From an uncultured Pseudomonas sp. (GTDB lineage Bacteria > Pseudomonadota > Gammaproteobacteria > Pseudomonadales > Pseudomonadaceae): a stretch of DNA of 64,000 bases. Position 1 is the first letter of the stretch, and each line of letters opens with the position of its first letter. A program made the translations under genes and the position numbers. The DNA is taken from contig NZ_CAMPHI010000017.1 in the NCBI RefSeq assembly GCF_946885955.1, positions 34,266-98,265 of the forward strand, read 5' to 3'. Below, piece by piece: positions 10,597-19,717 of this stretch. The notes beneath the pieces were generated by a model. The model saw only the letters and a program-made list of their open reading frames with translations, searched no databases and was not told where the DNA came from.

Positions 10597-13197
10597 TCAG
10601 AATGGCAGGTTGATGTCAGGGGCGACGCTATACAGCTGGGCGCGGAACACTTCCTTGATGCGCTCCAGTTCTTCCTGGGTTTCGGCTTCGAAGCGCAGCA
10701 CCAGCACCGGCGTGGTATTGGAGGCGCGCACCAGGCCCCAGCCCTTAGGGTAGTCGACGCGCACGCCGTCCAGGGTGGTGAGGTTGGCGTCGCCCCAGTG
10801 GCCGTCGCGTTGCAGGCGGTCGATGATGCTGAACTTGCTCGCATCGGTGACCTGGATATTAATTTCCGGGGTACTGACGTCGTCGGGAAAGGCGTTGAAT
10901 ACCTGTTCGGCGCTGCGTTTGTCCTGGCTGAGGATTTCCAGCAGGCGGGCGGCGCTGTAGATGCCGTCGTCGAAGCCGAACCAGCGTTCCTTGAAGAAGA
11001 TATGCCCGCTCATTTCGCCGGCTAGCAAAGCGCCGGTTTCCTTCATCTTCTTCTTGATCAGCGAGTGGCCGGTCTTCCACATCACCGGGCGGCCGCCGTA
11101 GCCGCTGATCAAGGGGGTCAGGCGGCGGGTGCATTTGACGTCAAAGATGATGTCGGCGCCGGGGTTGCGTGCCACCACATCCTTGGCGAACAGCATCAGC
11201 AAACGATCCGGGTAGACCACGTTGCCGGTGTTGGTCACTACGCCGACGCGGTCGCCGTCGCCGTCGAAGGCCAGGCCCAGATCGGCGTTTTCGCTTTTCA
11301 CCTTGGCGATCAGGTCGACCAGGTTTTCCAGCTTGCCGGGATCGGGATGGTGGTTGGGGAAGGTTCCGTCGACCTCGCAGAACAGCGGGATGACCTTGCA
11401 ACCCAGGGCTTCGATCAATTGCGGGGCAATCACCCCGGCGGCGCCGTTGCCGCAGTCGACCACCACCTTCATCTGCTTGGCCATGGCGATGTCGTCGCGG
11501 ATCTGCTTGAAGTAGCGCGGCAATACATCGACCTGTTCGACGGTGCCGACGCCGCTGGCCAGATCGTTGTTATCGATGCGCGCTTTCAGCGCCTGGATCT
11601 GCTCGTTGGCCAGGGTGTCGCCGGCGATGACGATCTTGAAACCGTTGTAATCCGGTGGGTTATGGCTGCCGGTGAGCATCACCGCGGACTTGCCGGCGAG
11701 GATGTGCCCGGCGTAATAGACCACCGGGGTCGGCACCATGCCGACGTCGCTGACGTTGCAGCCGCAGTCGAGCAGGCCCTGGATCAGCTGTTGCACCAGT
11801 TCGGGGCCGGACAGGCGGCCGTCGCGGCCGACGGCGACATTCGGCTCGCCTTGGGCGAGGCTCTGCGAGCCGATCGCGCGGCCGATCCAGTAGGCGGTTT
11901 CCGCCGTCAGGCTGCTGCCGACGATGCCGCGGATGTCATAGGCACGAAAAATCTCCGCCGGAAGTGCGGGGGCCTTCGGGGCGATCTGCTGGGTACTCAT
12001 CATAGGGGGCTGCTCCAATCCCAGGAGATCCTGGTCTTCGTCAAGAATGTCGATATCGAGGATATCGGTGTCTTGAAAAAGCGGGTCGAGCAACTCCACC
12101 GCAGGTTCGGGTTCGCTCGGTGCGGCGGGCGCTGGACCTGCTTTTCCGCTGGGGCTTGCCGTTGACGAAGGCTGGGAGGTGCGGCGTGGCATTCGTGCCA
12201 GGCTCTGGCCCAGGCCATCGAGCGCAGGCAGGCTCAGGCTGAAGGGTTGGACGGCTTTACCCGCCGAGAGTTCTTTGACCATATGCGCCAATTGCAGGGC
12301 ATCGCGCCGCAACTGCCGTTGCAAGCCGTTTTGCACCAGGTACATGCCTACCAATCCGCCGACCAGAACGATCGCGGCGGCCAGGCAGAGGAGGATCGGC
12401 GACAGGGCTGCTTCATGCAGCGCAGGCCCGGCGCTAAAGGTTAATTGCCAGTTGGGGTTGCCGCTGTCGAAGCTTTGTCCGGCGCCCTCGCCCTGACCGC
12501 GCTGCAGCAGTATCTGCGGATTGCCTTTGTCGAAGGTCTGTTGCAACTGCAGGTGGCCGACACCCGCTGGCAGGGTGGGTAGGCCGGTCAGTAGTCGGTT
12601 GAGGTCGACCGCCAGCAGCAGGGTGCCTTGTACCGGCTGGTCATCGGTCTGACGTAGCGGTGCGGCGCTGTAGACCAGCCAGCGCTGGCCGATCTTGTAA
12701 GCCTCCACCGCTGGCGAACCGCCCGCTTCGGTGCGGCGCAGCATATCCAGTGCGGCGAAATTCATCGGCGCCGGGCGGCCCATGTCCTGGATGGCTTGGC
12801 CACGGCCATTGAGATGCGCATCGACCACGCCGTCCCAATACTGCAGGCTGCGTTCGGCGGCGCGGATCTGGTTGATATCCTCGCTCTGCAGCGCTTCGAT
12901 CAGCTGCGGATTGCGCGCGGCGCTGTGAGTGTCTTCGACCAGTTGCTGCAGGGCGCCTTGCAGGGCTGCGGCTTGGCCGCTGCCCCAGGCATGCACGAGT
13001 TGTTGCTGCTGGTGCTGGGCGCTGCTGTTCAGGCCGAACCACAGCAGGCCGCTGGCCAACAGTACGCCGACTATTGCCGCGAGCAGGCCGGGTAACAAGG
13101 CATTAGCCGTATGCCGCTTGGTACTCGGGGCGCCGGTGGAGGTATTGCCAGGTGGCGTGGCTGCTGCGTCCTTGGTCGCGCGCTTGAAGAGTTTCAT
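10597..13197 (-). CDS. algC: Phosphomannomutase/phosphoglucomutase AlgC, long membrane-anchored form
   Basis: The 866-residue frame has two parts. Residues about 1-400 form an N-terminal extension with a Lys/Arg-rich start, a membrane helix (about 37-57), a probable periplasmic sensor-like domain, a second helix (about 270-290), and an acidic Pro/Ala-rich linker. Residues about 400-866 are the classic AlgC enzyme: phosphoserine loop TGSHNPPDYNG, metal site DGDGDR, and sugar loop GEMSGHIFF. AlgC supplies mannose-1-P and glucose-1-P for alginate, LPS and Psl. The ATG at 13197 has AGGAG 7 nt upstream. A second start at 12003/12000 would give the well-known enzyme of about 465 residues; see the separate entry. 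It lies between dut and argB on the same strand. Confidence 0.93.
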   Translation of the reverse strand: MKLFKRATKDAAATPPGNTSTGAPSTKRHTANALLPGLLAAIVGVLLASGLLWFGLNSSAQHQQQQLVHAWGSGQAAALQGALQQLVEDTHSAARNPQLIEALQSEDINQIRAAERSLQYWDGVVDAHLNGRGQAIQDMGRPAPMNFAALDMLRRTEAGGSPAVEAYKIGQRWLVYSAAPLRQTDDQPVQGTLLLAVDLNRLLTGLPTLPAGVGHLQLQQTFDKGNPQILLQRGQGEGAGQSFDSGNPNWQLTFSAGPALHEAALSPILLCLAAAIVLVGGLVGMYLVQNGLQRQLRRDALQLAHMVKELSAGKAVQPFSLSLPALDGLGQSLARMPRRTSQPSSTASPSGKAGPAPAAPSEPEPAVELLDPLFQDTDILDIDILDEDQDLLGLEQPPMMSTQQIAPKAPALPAEIFRAYDIRGIVGSSLTAETAYWIGRAIGSQSLAQGEPNVAVGRDGRLSGPELVQQLIQGLLDCGCNVSDVGMVPTPVVYYAGHILAGKSAVMLTGSHNPPDYNGFKIVIAGDTLANEQIQALKARIDNNDLASGVGTVEQVDVLPRYFKQIRDDIAMAKQMKVVVDCGNGAAGVIAPQLIEALGCKVIPLFCEVDGTFPNHHPDPGKLENLVDLIAKVKSENADLGLAFDGDGDRVGVVTNTGNVVYPDRLLMLFAKDVVARNPGADIIFDVKCTRRLTPLISGYGGRPVMWKTGHSLIKKKMKETGALLAGEMSGHIFFKERWFGFDDGIYSAARLLEILSQDKRSAEQVFNAFPDDVSTPEINIQVTDASKFSIIDRLQRDGHWGDANLTTLDGVRVDYPKGWGLVRASNTTPVLVLRFEAETQEELERIKEVFRAQLYSVAPDINLPF
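11998..12016 (-). promoter_or_regulatory. Internal translation start within algC
   Basis: On the minus strand two adjacent ATG codons (12003 and 12000) begin MMSTQQIAPKAP, just before the catalytic domain. A GGAG (complement of 12013-12016) lies 9 nt upstream of the first ATG. P. aeruginosa AlgC is classically described as a protein of about 463 residues starting at the equivalent place. The site suggests that a soluble short form may be made from the same gene as the membrane form. Confidence 0.6.
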
Positions 13198-13238
13198 CGA
13201 GCGTCTCCTGGGCAATCCGTTATAGAAAGGTAAGGCAC

Positions 13239-13694
13239 TCAGTGGCTGCCGGAATGGCCGAAGCCGCCGCCGCCGCGCTGGCTCTGATCGAACTCGTCGA
13301 CCAGCTCGAAATGCGCCTGCACCACCGGCACCAGCACCAATTGCGCGATGCGTTCGCCAATGGCCATGCTGAAAGCGCTCTGGCCGCGATTCCAGCAGGA
13401 CACCATCAGTTCGCCCTGGTAGTCCGAGTCGATCAGGCCGACCAGGTTGCCGAGGACGATGCCGTGCTTATGGCCGAGCCCGGAGCGCGGCAGGATCAGC
13501 GCGGCCAGGCCCGGGTCGGCGATGTGGATCGACAGGCCGGTGGGGATCAGTACGGTTTGCCCCGGCTCCAGCAGCAGGTCTTCCTGGAGCATGGCGCGCA
13601 AGTCGAGGCCAGCGGAGCCGGGTGTGGCGTATTGCGGCAGGGGGAATTCGCTGCCCAGGCGGGGGTCGAGAATCTTGGCTTGTAACGCGTGCAT
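13239..13694 (-). CDS. dut: dUTP diphosphatase
   Basis: The 151-residue homotrimeric enzyme hydrolyses dUTP to dUMP, preventing uracil incorporation and feeding thymidylate synthesis. Conserved motifs are present in order: [10 protein letters not shown] (I), [11 protein letters not shown] (III) and the glycine-rich C-terminal arm [10 protein letters not shown] (V). Length is typical. It lies between coaBC and algC on minus with short gaps of 30 and 41 bp, as in other pseudomonads. Confidence 0.97.
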   Translation of the reverse strand: MHALQAKILDPRLGSEFPLPQYATPGSAGLDLRAMLQEDLLLEPGQTVLIPTGLSIHIADPGLAALILPRSGLGHKHGIVLGNLVGLIDSDYQGELMVSCWNRGQSAFSMAIGERIAQLVLVPVVQAHFELVDEFDQSQRGGGGFGHSGSH

Positions 13695-13724
13695 ATCAGG
13701 CTCTGTGGTCGATGAATGGAGGCA

Positions 13725-14933
13725 TCAGGCGCGCGGCAGACGCTCGGCGATCAGCGCAACCAACTGGCGGGCAATCTTGCCCTTGCTGGTCTGCTCGAAA
13801 CTGCTCTGTTGCAACTCGCGGTCGATGATGGTGATGGCGTTTTCCTCGCTATTGAAGCCAATCGTTGGGTTGGCCACATCGTTGGCGACGATCAGGTCGA
13901 GGTTCTTGTCCTTGAGTTTGCGCGATGCGTACTCCAGGAGGTTTTCGGTTTCGGCGGCGAAGCCAACGCTGAACGGGCGGTCGGCGCGTCCGGCCAAGGT
14001 GGCGAGAATATCCGGGTTGCGCACCATTTGCAGGAGCAAACCGTCACCGCTGCTCGGGTCTTTCTTCAATTTGTGCTGGGCGACCACTTCCGGGCGGTAA
14101 TCGGCGACTGCGGCGGCGGCGATCAGCAGGTCGCAGGGCATCGCGGCTTCGCAGGCGGCGAGCATGTCGCGGGCGCTGATCACGTTGATGCGGGTTACCC
14201 GGTCCGGGGTCGGCAAGTGCACCGGGCCGCTGATCAGGGTCACCCTGGCACCGGCTTCGGCGGCGGCTTCGGCGAGGGCGAAACCCATTTTGCCGGAGCT
14301 GTGGTTGGTGATGTAGCGCACCGGGTCGATGTTTTCCTGGGTCGGCCCGGCGGTGATCAGCACGTGTTTGCCGGTCAACGCCTGGCCCTGGAAGCAGTCG
14401 GCGGCGCATTGCGCCAGTTGTTCGGCTTCGAGCATGCGCCCTGGGCCCACGTCGCCGCAGGCCTGGCTGCCGGCGGCCGGGCCGAATAGGCGCAGGCCAC
14501 GTTGGCTCAGCAGTGCGGCGTTGGCCTGGGTCGCCGGGTCACGCCACATCGCCTGGTTCATCGCCGGCGCCAGCGCTACCGGAGCGTCGGTGGCCAGCAC
14601 CAGGGTGGTCAGCAGATCGTCGGCGGTGCCTTGGGCCAGGCGCGCCATCAGATCGGCGGTGGCTGGTGCGATCAGCACCAGGTCGGCCCAGCGCGCCAGT
14701 TCGATATGACCCATGGCGGCTTCGGCGCCGGGGTCGAGCAGGTCCAGGTGCACCGGATTGCCGGACAATGCCTGCAGCGTCAGAGGGGTGATGAATTCGC
14801 GACCGCCCTTGGTCATCACCACATGCACTTCTGCGCCCTGATCGCGTAGACGACGGATCAACTCGGCACTTTTGTACGCAGCAATTCCGCCGCCCACGCC
14901 AAGAACGATGCGCTTTCGATAGAGCCGCTGCAT
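13725..14933 (-). CDS. coaBC: Bifunctional phosphopantothenoylcysteine decarboxylase / synthetase
   Basis: The 402-residue fusion carries out two consecutive CoA synthesis steps. The N-terminal flavoprotein CoaC (about 1-190) shows LGVGGGIAAYKSAEL and the PAMNQAMW substrate region. The C-terminal CoaB (about 190-402) shows ITAGPTQENIDPVRYITN and the KLKKD motif. The start at 14933 matches the family N-terminus MQRLYRKRI; the frame continues upstream to 15023 without support. It heads the coaBC-dut-algC-argB group and is divergent from radC across about 256 bp that must carry both promoters. Confidence 0.96.
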   Translation of the reverse strand: MQRLYRKRIVLGVGGGIAAYKSAELIRRLRDQGAEVHVVMTKGGREFITPLTLQALSGNPVHLDLLDPGAEAAMGHIELARWADLVLIAPATADLMARLAQGTADDLLTTLVLATDAPVALAPAMNQAMWRDPATQANAALLSQRGLRLFGPAAGSQACGDVGPGRMLEAEQLAQCAADCFQGQALTGKHVLITAGPTQENIDPVRYITNHSSGKMGFALAEAAAEAGARVTLISGPVHLPTPDRVTRINVISARDMLAACEAAMPCDLLIAAAAVADYRPEVVAQHKLKKDPSSGDGLLLQMVRNPDILATLAGRADRPFSVGFAAETENLLEYASRKLKDKNLDLIVANDVANPTIGFNSEENAITIIDRELQQSSFEQTSKGKIARQLVALIAERLPRA

Positions 14934-15189
14934 AGGCCTGCCTATTATCCAAGATGAATGCGTGCGCGCCTCCCGGGCCGGTCGCAGCGCAAAAGTTGCG
15001 CTACGATAGCACAGCGCAAGCACTCAAGCAGCGCAGCAAGGCGTGCGCCAGGCCAGGGCTGCAGGCATTACCGAGGCTTGCTCGAGGAGTGCGAAGCAGC
15101 GGCGCAGGCGCTGCGCCATTAACGGTAATAAAGCATGGCCACGGCAAGGGTTTGCCGAACCTGAGACTATCGATACACAAGGAGGTGGT

Positions 15190-15864
15190 ATGAGTATTCG
15201 CGATTGGCCCGCCGCGGAGCGTCCGCGGGAGAAGCTGCTGGCCCAGGGCGCCGTCAGCCTGACCGACGCCGAATTGCTGGCGATTTTTCTACGTACCGGG
15301 GTGGCCGGGCAAAGCGCGGTGGATCTGGCGCGGCACCTGCTGGGCGACTTCGGCAGCTTGCGCGCCTTGTTGCAGGCTGACTTGACGTCCTTCAGTCAGC
15401 GTCTCGGCCTGGGTCCGGCGAAGTTCGCCCAACTGCAGGCCGTGCTGGAAATGGCGCGCCGCCATCTGGCCGAGCAGCTGCGCCGCGATTCGGCGCTGGA
15501 AAGCCCGCAGGCGGTGCGCGATTACCTGAAAGCGCTGCTGCGTCATGAGCCACACGAGGTCTTCGGCTGCCTGTTTCTCGATGCCAAGCACCGGGTGCTG
15601 GCATTCGAGGCGCTGTTCCACGGCTCCATCGACAGCGCTAGCGTCTACCCGCGTCAGGTGGTCAAACGCGCCCTGGCGCATAACGCCGCGGCACTGATCC
15701 TGACCCACAACCACCCCTCCGGCGTAGCCGAACCCAGTCAAGCCGACCGGGTGCTGACCCGGCGCCTGAAAGAAGCCCTGGAGCTGGTCGACGTGCGGGT
15801 GCTCGACCACTTTATCGTCGGCGATGGGGAGCCGTTATCGATGGCCGAATACGGCTGGCTGTAA
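15190..15864 (+). CDS. radC: RadC/YeeS family JAB-domain protein
   Basis: The 224-residue protein has an N-terminal helix-hairpin-helix-like region (about 1-95) and a C-terminal JAB1/MPN-type metalloprotease-like domain. The zinc signature is clear as LTHNHPSG near residue 175 followed by S-x-x-D. The ATG at 15190 follows AAGGAGGT, a near-perfect ribosome site. The historical link to DNA repair is uncertain for this family, and the biochemical role is unresolved. It is divergent from coaBC and ends 3 bp before the stop of the convergent binding-protein gene. Confidence 0.94.
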   Translation: MSIRDWPAAERPREKLLAQGAVSLTDAELLAIFLRTGVAGQSAVDLARHLLGDFGSLRALLQADLTSFSQRLGLGPAKFAQLQAVLEMARRHLAEQLRRDSALESPQAVRDYLKALLRHEPHEVFGCLFLDAKHRVLAFEALFHGSIDSASVYPRQVVKRALAHNAAALILTHNHPSGVAEPSQADRVLTRRLKEALELVDVRVLDHFIVGDGEPLSMAEYGWL

Positions 15865-15867
15865 CCA

Positions 15868-16941
15868 TCAGCCCTCGCCAACAAATCGCGCCCAGAGTTT
15901 ATCGCGCACCGCGCTGTGTTTTTCCGGGAGGGCTTCCAGGGCGTGCAGGCGGCGCTTGGTCTCGCCATCCGGGTAGAGACCGGGCTGGTTGCGCAATTGC
16001 TTATCGAGAAATTCATAGGAATCGGCGTTGCCGTTGGGGTAAAGGGTTTCCGCGGTAATCAGCGCGGCGACCTCGGGCTGCATCAGGTAATTGATAAAAC
16101 GATGCGCAAGATCGGCGCGGCGCGCGCTGCTGGGGATCACCAGGTTGTCGATGAATAGCACCGAACCTTCATCGGGCACCAGGAAGCGTACCGGTTGACC
16201 GGCGTCCGCTGCCGCCAGGGCATCGCCAACCCAGGCCATGGCCACACACAGGCGACCGTTGGCCAGGTCCTCGATATAGCGCTCGCTGTCGACGTAGCGC
16301 AGGTTGGGCCTCAATTCGTCGAGTATTGCGCCAGCGCGTTCGATCCGGCTCGGCGCGCTGCGTACCAGGCTGCGACCCTGGTAGTTGAGCAGTATCGATA
16401 GCGTTTCGTCCGGCGCGTCCAGCACGCTGACGCCGCAGCTGGCCAGGCGCGTGCTCTGTTCGGCCTCGAACAGCAGGCTCCAGCTGTTCGGCAAGGGGCC
16501 GCCGAACGCCGCCTCGGCCTGCGGTGTGTTGATTGCCAGGCCCACCGCGCCCCACAGATAGGGCACCGCGTAACGGTTGCCGGAGTCGACCGCGGCCAGC
16601 TTGCTCAGCAGCTGAATATCCAGATGGGAGCGGTTGGGTAGCAAAGCGAAGTCCAGCGGTTGTAGCTGGCCGTTCTTGATCAGGCGCGGCAAGTCGTTAT
16701 GTGAGGGCACGGCGATGTCGAAGGATTCGCCGCTGGCAAGGGCCGCGTTCAGCTCCTCGGTGGTGCTGAAGGTGCGGTATTCGACATGGATACCGGTTTC
16801 CTTTTCGAAGTCCTTGAGTACCTGCGGGGCAATGTAGTCGTTCCAGTTCAGCACGCGGATGAAATTTTCCGTGCCCTCGGGGCCCTGAGCAATTGCCAGA
16901 ACCGGCGTGAGCAGTAGCAGCAAAGCGAACAGACGAAGCAT
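15868..16941 (-). CDS. PotF-like periplasmic polyamine-binding protein
   Basis: The 357-residue precursor has a signal peptide (about 1-19, ending near AIAQG) and the spermidine/putrescine-binding fold. The start VLNWNDYIAPQVLKDFEKE and the aromatic/acidic ligand residues resemble PotF/PotD. It is more distant from the SpuD-like protein at 22749 than a recent duplicate would be. GGAG lies 7 nt before the ATG at 16941. It follows spuI on minus, separated by 327 bp that holds a palindromic element (17094-17217). In P. aeruginosa a similar gene (PA0295) sits beside spuI. It has no permease of its own here and may feed the SpuFGH transporter or act as a sensor; both are inference. Confidence 0.88.
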   Translation of the reverse strand: MLRLFALLLLLTPVLAIAQGPEGTENFIRVLNWNDYIAPQVLKDFEKETGIHVEYRTFSTTEELNAALASGESFDIAVPSHNDLPRLIKNGQLQPLDFALLPNRSHLDIQLLSKLAAVDSGNRYAVPYLWGAVGLAINTPQAEAAFGGPLPNSWSLLFEAEQSTRLASCGVSVLDAPDETLSILLNYQGRSLVRSAPSRIERAGAILDELRPNLRYVDSERYIEDLANGRLCVAMAWVGDALAAADAGQPVRFLVPDEGSVLFIDNLVIPSSARRADLAHRFINYLMQPEVAALITAETLYPNGNADSYEFLDKQLRNQPGLYPDGETKRRLHALEALPEKHSAVRDKLWARFVGEG

Positions 16942-17093
16942 TGTGAATCTCCCGATAAGCCGATGGGGCCTGGCCCTTGTGGCTGGCGACAACTATCCAG
17001 GTCTGCTGAATGCCGCGCAGCCGAATCCCCGCCAGGGCGCAAGGCGCCCGGCTTGGGGTATGGCTGGTTCGGCAGATCCGGCTAGCCGGCCAT

Positions 17094-17217
17094 TGAAAAA
17101 CTACCTGCGTTGGCAACACTGCGTTAAAAACAGGCTCGGAATGCTCATTTACAGCACGTAAACTCCGCTTCCTCGCCTGTTTTTGCCTTGTCTTGCCTAC
17201 CTCGCTTACGTTTCTCA
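17094..17217. repeat. Structured intergenic element, copy A
   Basis: Within the 327-bp gap between spuI and the binding-protein gene lies a TGA...TCA-bounded, largely self-complementary stretch. The outer stem pairs 17126-17141 with 17169-17184 (14 of 16 positions). An internal loop of TGCTCA (17142-17147) opposite CTCCGC (17163-17168) follows. The inner stem TTTAC/GTAAA (17148-17152 with 17158-17162) closes a 5-nt loop. The flanks extend the inverted repeat (AGCCGGCCATTGA at 17084, mirrored to 17227). Element B at 48045 has the same plan with different stem bases. It lies between a stop and the next start, so it could also act as a transcript-processing or termination structure. Confidence 0.8.
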
Positions 17218-17268
17218 ATGGCCGGCTGGATAAAACAACGCCGGCTTAGGGCCGGCGTCGGGTATTGC

Positions 17269-18645
17269 TTAGACGGTGTGCAGGTACCAGTTGTATTCGA
17301 GGTCGGAGATCGAATTCTCGAACTCGGCCAACTCGCTTTCCTTGCAGGCGACGAAGATATCGATGTACTTCGGATCGATATAACGGGCGAGGATTTCGCT
17401 GTCGTCCAACTCGCGCAAGGCATCGCGCAGGTTGTTCGGCAGGCTCTGCTCGTTCTGCTCGTAGGAGTTGCCTTCCACCGGTGCGCTTGGCTCGATCTTG
17501 TTCACCAGACCGTGGTGCACGCCGGCCAATACCGCGGCCAGCAGCAGGTAGGGGTTGGCATCGGCGCCGGCGACACGGTGTTCGATGCGCACGGCATCGG
17601 CGCTGTCGTTCGGTACGCGCAAGGCCACGGTGCGGTTGTCGATGCCCCAGCACGGCGAGTTTGGCACGTAGTACTGGGCGCCGAAGCGCCGGTAGGAATT
17701 GACGTTCGGGCAGAGGAAGGCCATCGAAGCCGGCATGGTTTCCAGTACGCCGCCGATGGCGTGACGCAGCGCGTCGTTCTGCACCGGGTCGTCGCAAGCG
17801 AAGACGTTTTTGCCTTCTTTGTCGAGAATCGAGATGTGCACGTGCAAGCCATTACCCGCTTGGTTTGGGTACGGCTTGGCCATGAACGTCGTGTCCATCT
17901 CGTGGTCGTAGGCGATGTTCTTCACCAGACGCTTTAGCAGCAGCGCGTAGTCGCAGGCTTTGATCGGGTCGGCGACGTGGTGCAGGTTGACTTCAAATTG
18001 CGCCGGGGCACTTTCCTTGACGATGGCGTCGGCTGGAATGCCCTGCTCCTTGGCGCCTTCGAGGATGTCCTGCAGGCATTCGGCGTATTCGTCGAGATCG
18101 TCGATCAGGTACACCTGGGTCGAATGCGGACGCTTGCCCGACAGCGGCGACAGCGGTGGCTGCGGGCGACCGTTCACGTTGGCCTGGTCGATCAGGTAGA
18201 ACTCGAGTTCGAAGGCTGCGCAGATGGTAAGGCCCAGTTCGTCGAACTTCGCGACCACCTGCCGCAATACCTCGCGCGGGTCGGCGAAGAACGGCTCGCC
18301 TTCCAGCTCGTGCATGGTCATCAACAGTTGCGCGGTGGGGCGCTTCTGCCAAGGCTCGTAGCACAGGGTATTGGGGATGGGGAAGCAGATACGGTCGGCA
18401 TCGCCGATATCCAGACCCAGGCCGGTGCTTTCCACCGTCGAGCCATTGATATCCAGGGCGAACAGCGAGGCCGGCAGGTTGATGCCGCGCTCGTAAACCT
18501 TGTGAAGGCTTGCGCGCTCGATGCGCTTGCCGCGCACCACGCCATTCATATCTGCAATGAGAAGGTCGACGAACAGGACCTCAGGATGTTTCTTAAGGAA
18601 CGCGTTCGCTTCGTTAAGCTGAACGGCACGCGGGGGTACCGACAT
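17269..18645 (-). CDS. spuI: Glutamine synthetase-like gamma-glutamylpolyamine synthetase
   Basis: The 458-residue protein belongs to the glutamine synthetase superfamily, in the branch that ligates glutamate to polyamines (PuuA/PauA type). Visible signatures are the metal-binding AAFELEFYL (about residue 148), NGLHVHIS (about 264) and the C-terminal domain NRTVALRVPN with RIEHRVAGADANPYLLLA (about 335-375). Length is typical. It is divergent from spuA across 276 bp with two palindromes, and transcribed away from the spuA-H operon. With SpuB (19718) it gives two ligases of this kind; which polyamine each prefers cannot be read from sequence. Confidence 0.93.
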   Translation of the reverse strand: MSVPPRAVQLNEANAFLKKHPEVLFVDLLIADMNGVVRGKRIERASLHKVYERGINLPASLFALDINGSTVESTGLGLDIGDADRICFPIPNTLCYEPWQKRPTAQLLMTMHELEGEPFFADPREVLRQVVAKFDELGLTICAAFELEFYLIDQANVNGRPQPPLSPLSGKRPHSTQVYLIDDLDEYAECLQDILEGAKEQGIPADAIVKESAPAQFEVNLHHVADPIKACDYALLLKRLVKNIAYDHEMDTTFMAKPYPNQAGNGLHVHISILDKEGKNVFACDDPVQNDALRHAIGGVLETMPASMAFLCPNVNSYRRFGAQYYVPNSPCWGIDNRTVALRVPNDSADAVRIEHRVAGADANPYLLLAAVLAGVHHGLVNKIEPSAPVEGNSYEQNEQSLPNNLRDALRELDDSEILARYIDPKYIDIFVACKESELAEFENSISDLEYNWYLHTV

Positions 18646-18740
18646 GATGCAACACCTTTGTTGTTAAAAATATCAATCATGCAATTGCATGGGAGTGAGT
18701 CAATCTTAAACACTCAGTACTGTCAAGAGAGCGACATTCT

Positions 18741-18775
18741 GCCCTAAAAAGGGGCCGTGTGGCCATTTTTAGGGC
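18741..18775. promoter_or_regulatory. Perfect 10-bp inverted repeat in the spuI-spuA intergenic region
   Basis: GCCCTAAAAA (18741-18750) and TTTTTAGGGC (18766-18775) are perfect complements around a 15-nt centre that itself contains GGCC-GTGT-GGCC. It lies about 100 bp upstream of the spuI start. It could be an operator or a transcribed hairpin in the spuI leader; no regulator gene lies nearby. Confidence 0.6.
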
Positions 18776-18834
18776 GTTTCAGGGCGTTCGCTCAGTGCTT
18801 GAGCCTTGATTTGACGGAGTGCTCAGCGGGGTGT

Positions 18835-18873
18835 GTTCAATTTTTTACATGGCTATTGTGTAAAAAAATGAAC
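18835..18873. promoter_or_regulatory. 39-bp near-perfect palindrome upstream of spuA
   Basis: The arms GTTCAATTTTTTACA (18835-18849) and TGTAAAAAAATGAAC (18859-18873) match at 14 of 15 positions around a 9-nt spacer. It ends 48 bp before the spuA ATG, where an operator or activator site would act. The TTTTACA-N9-TGTAAAA core does not match an operator I can name with confidence. Confidence 0.65.
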
Positions 18874-18921
18874 AAGGCTAAGCTCCGCTCCAACCCATAA
18901 CAGCAATAAAACGGGTGTCAC

Positions 18922-19689
18922 ATGTCACGTCTGCCGTTGATCGGCGTCACCGCCTGCACCAAGCAGGTCGGTCCTCAAGTCCAGCATACAACCGGCGACA
19001 AGTACGTCCGTGCGGTGGCCACCGGTGCCGGGGGCCTGCCGTTGATCATACCGGCGCTGGGCGAGCTGATCGATCAGTCCGCCCTGCTCGATAATCTGGA
19101 CGGCCTGCTGTTGACCGGCTCGCCTTCCAACGTCGAACCTCATCATTATAGTGGCCCTGCCAGCGCGCAAGGCACCGATCATGATCCCGAACGCGACCGT
19201 ACGACCCTGCCGTTGATCCGCCTGGCGGTCGCCGCCGGTATTCCGGTGCTCGGCATCTGCCGCGGTTTTCAGGAAATGAACGTGGCGTTCGGCGGCACCC
19301 TGCATCAAAAGGTGCACGAAGTGCCCGGTTTGATGGATCACCGCGAACCCGCGGATCAGCCTTTCGAAGTGCAGTACGCACCGCGCCATCCGCTGCACGT
19401 GCAGCCGGGCGGTTTGCTCGCCGGCCTCGGCTTGCCGGACGAGATCATCGTTAACTCCATTCATGGCCAGGGCGTTGAGCGTCTGGCGCCGGGCCTGCGC
19501 GTGGAAGCACTGGCGCCCGACGGGTTGATCGAAGCCTTCTCCGTCGAAGGTGCAAAAAACTTTGCGCTGGGGGTGCAATGGCATCCCGAGTACCAAGTAG
19601 GATCGAACCCGAATTATCTCGCCATCTTCCAGGCCTTTGGTGAGGCTTGCAGGAAGAGGGCGGGGCAACGCCGGGCCGACTATATATAA
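18922..19689 (+). CDS. spuA: Gamma-glutamyl-GABA hydrolase family (class I glutamine amidotransferase)
   Basis: The 255-residue protein resembles PuuD, which removes glutamate from gamma-glutamyl-GABA at the end of the gamma-glutamylated putrescine pathway. The catalytic triad is visible: the nucleophile Cys113 in GICRGFQEMN, and His221 and Glu223 in QWHPEYQ. The oxyanion region LTGSPSNVEP is also present. It is the first gene of the plus-strand spu operon, 28 bp before spuB and 48 bp after the palindrome ending at 18873. Its ribosome site is weak, with no clear AGGAG before the ATG. Confidence 0.93.
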   Translation: MSRLPLIGVTACTKQVGPQVQHTTGDKYVRAVATGAGGLPLIIPALGELIDQSALLDNLDGLLLTGSPSNVEPHHYSGPASAQGTDHDPERDRTTLPLIRLAVAAGIPVLGICRGFQEMNVAFGGTLHQKVHEVPGLMDHREPADQPFEVQYAPRHPLHVQPGGLLAGLGLPDEIIVNSIHGQGVERLAPGLRVEALAPDGLIEAFSVEGAKNFALGVQWHPEYQVGSNPNYLAIFQAFGEACRKRAGQRRADYI

Positions 19690-19717
19690 GTCGGCTCTCT
19701 ATAACCCTGAGGTCTCT

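Noticed and set aside
17094..17217. Element A (and B) as an integron attC site
   Set aside because: The fold is attC-like in spirit, but the GTTRRRY/RYYYAAC boxes are absent and no integron integrase or cassette array is in the window.
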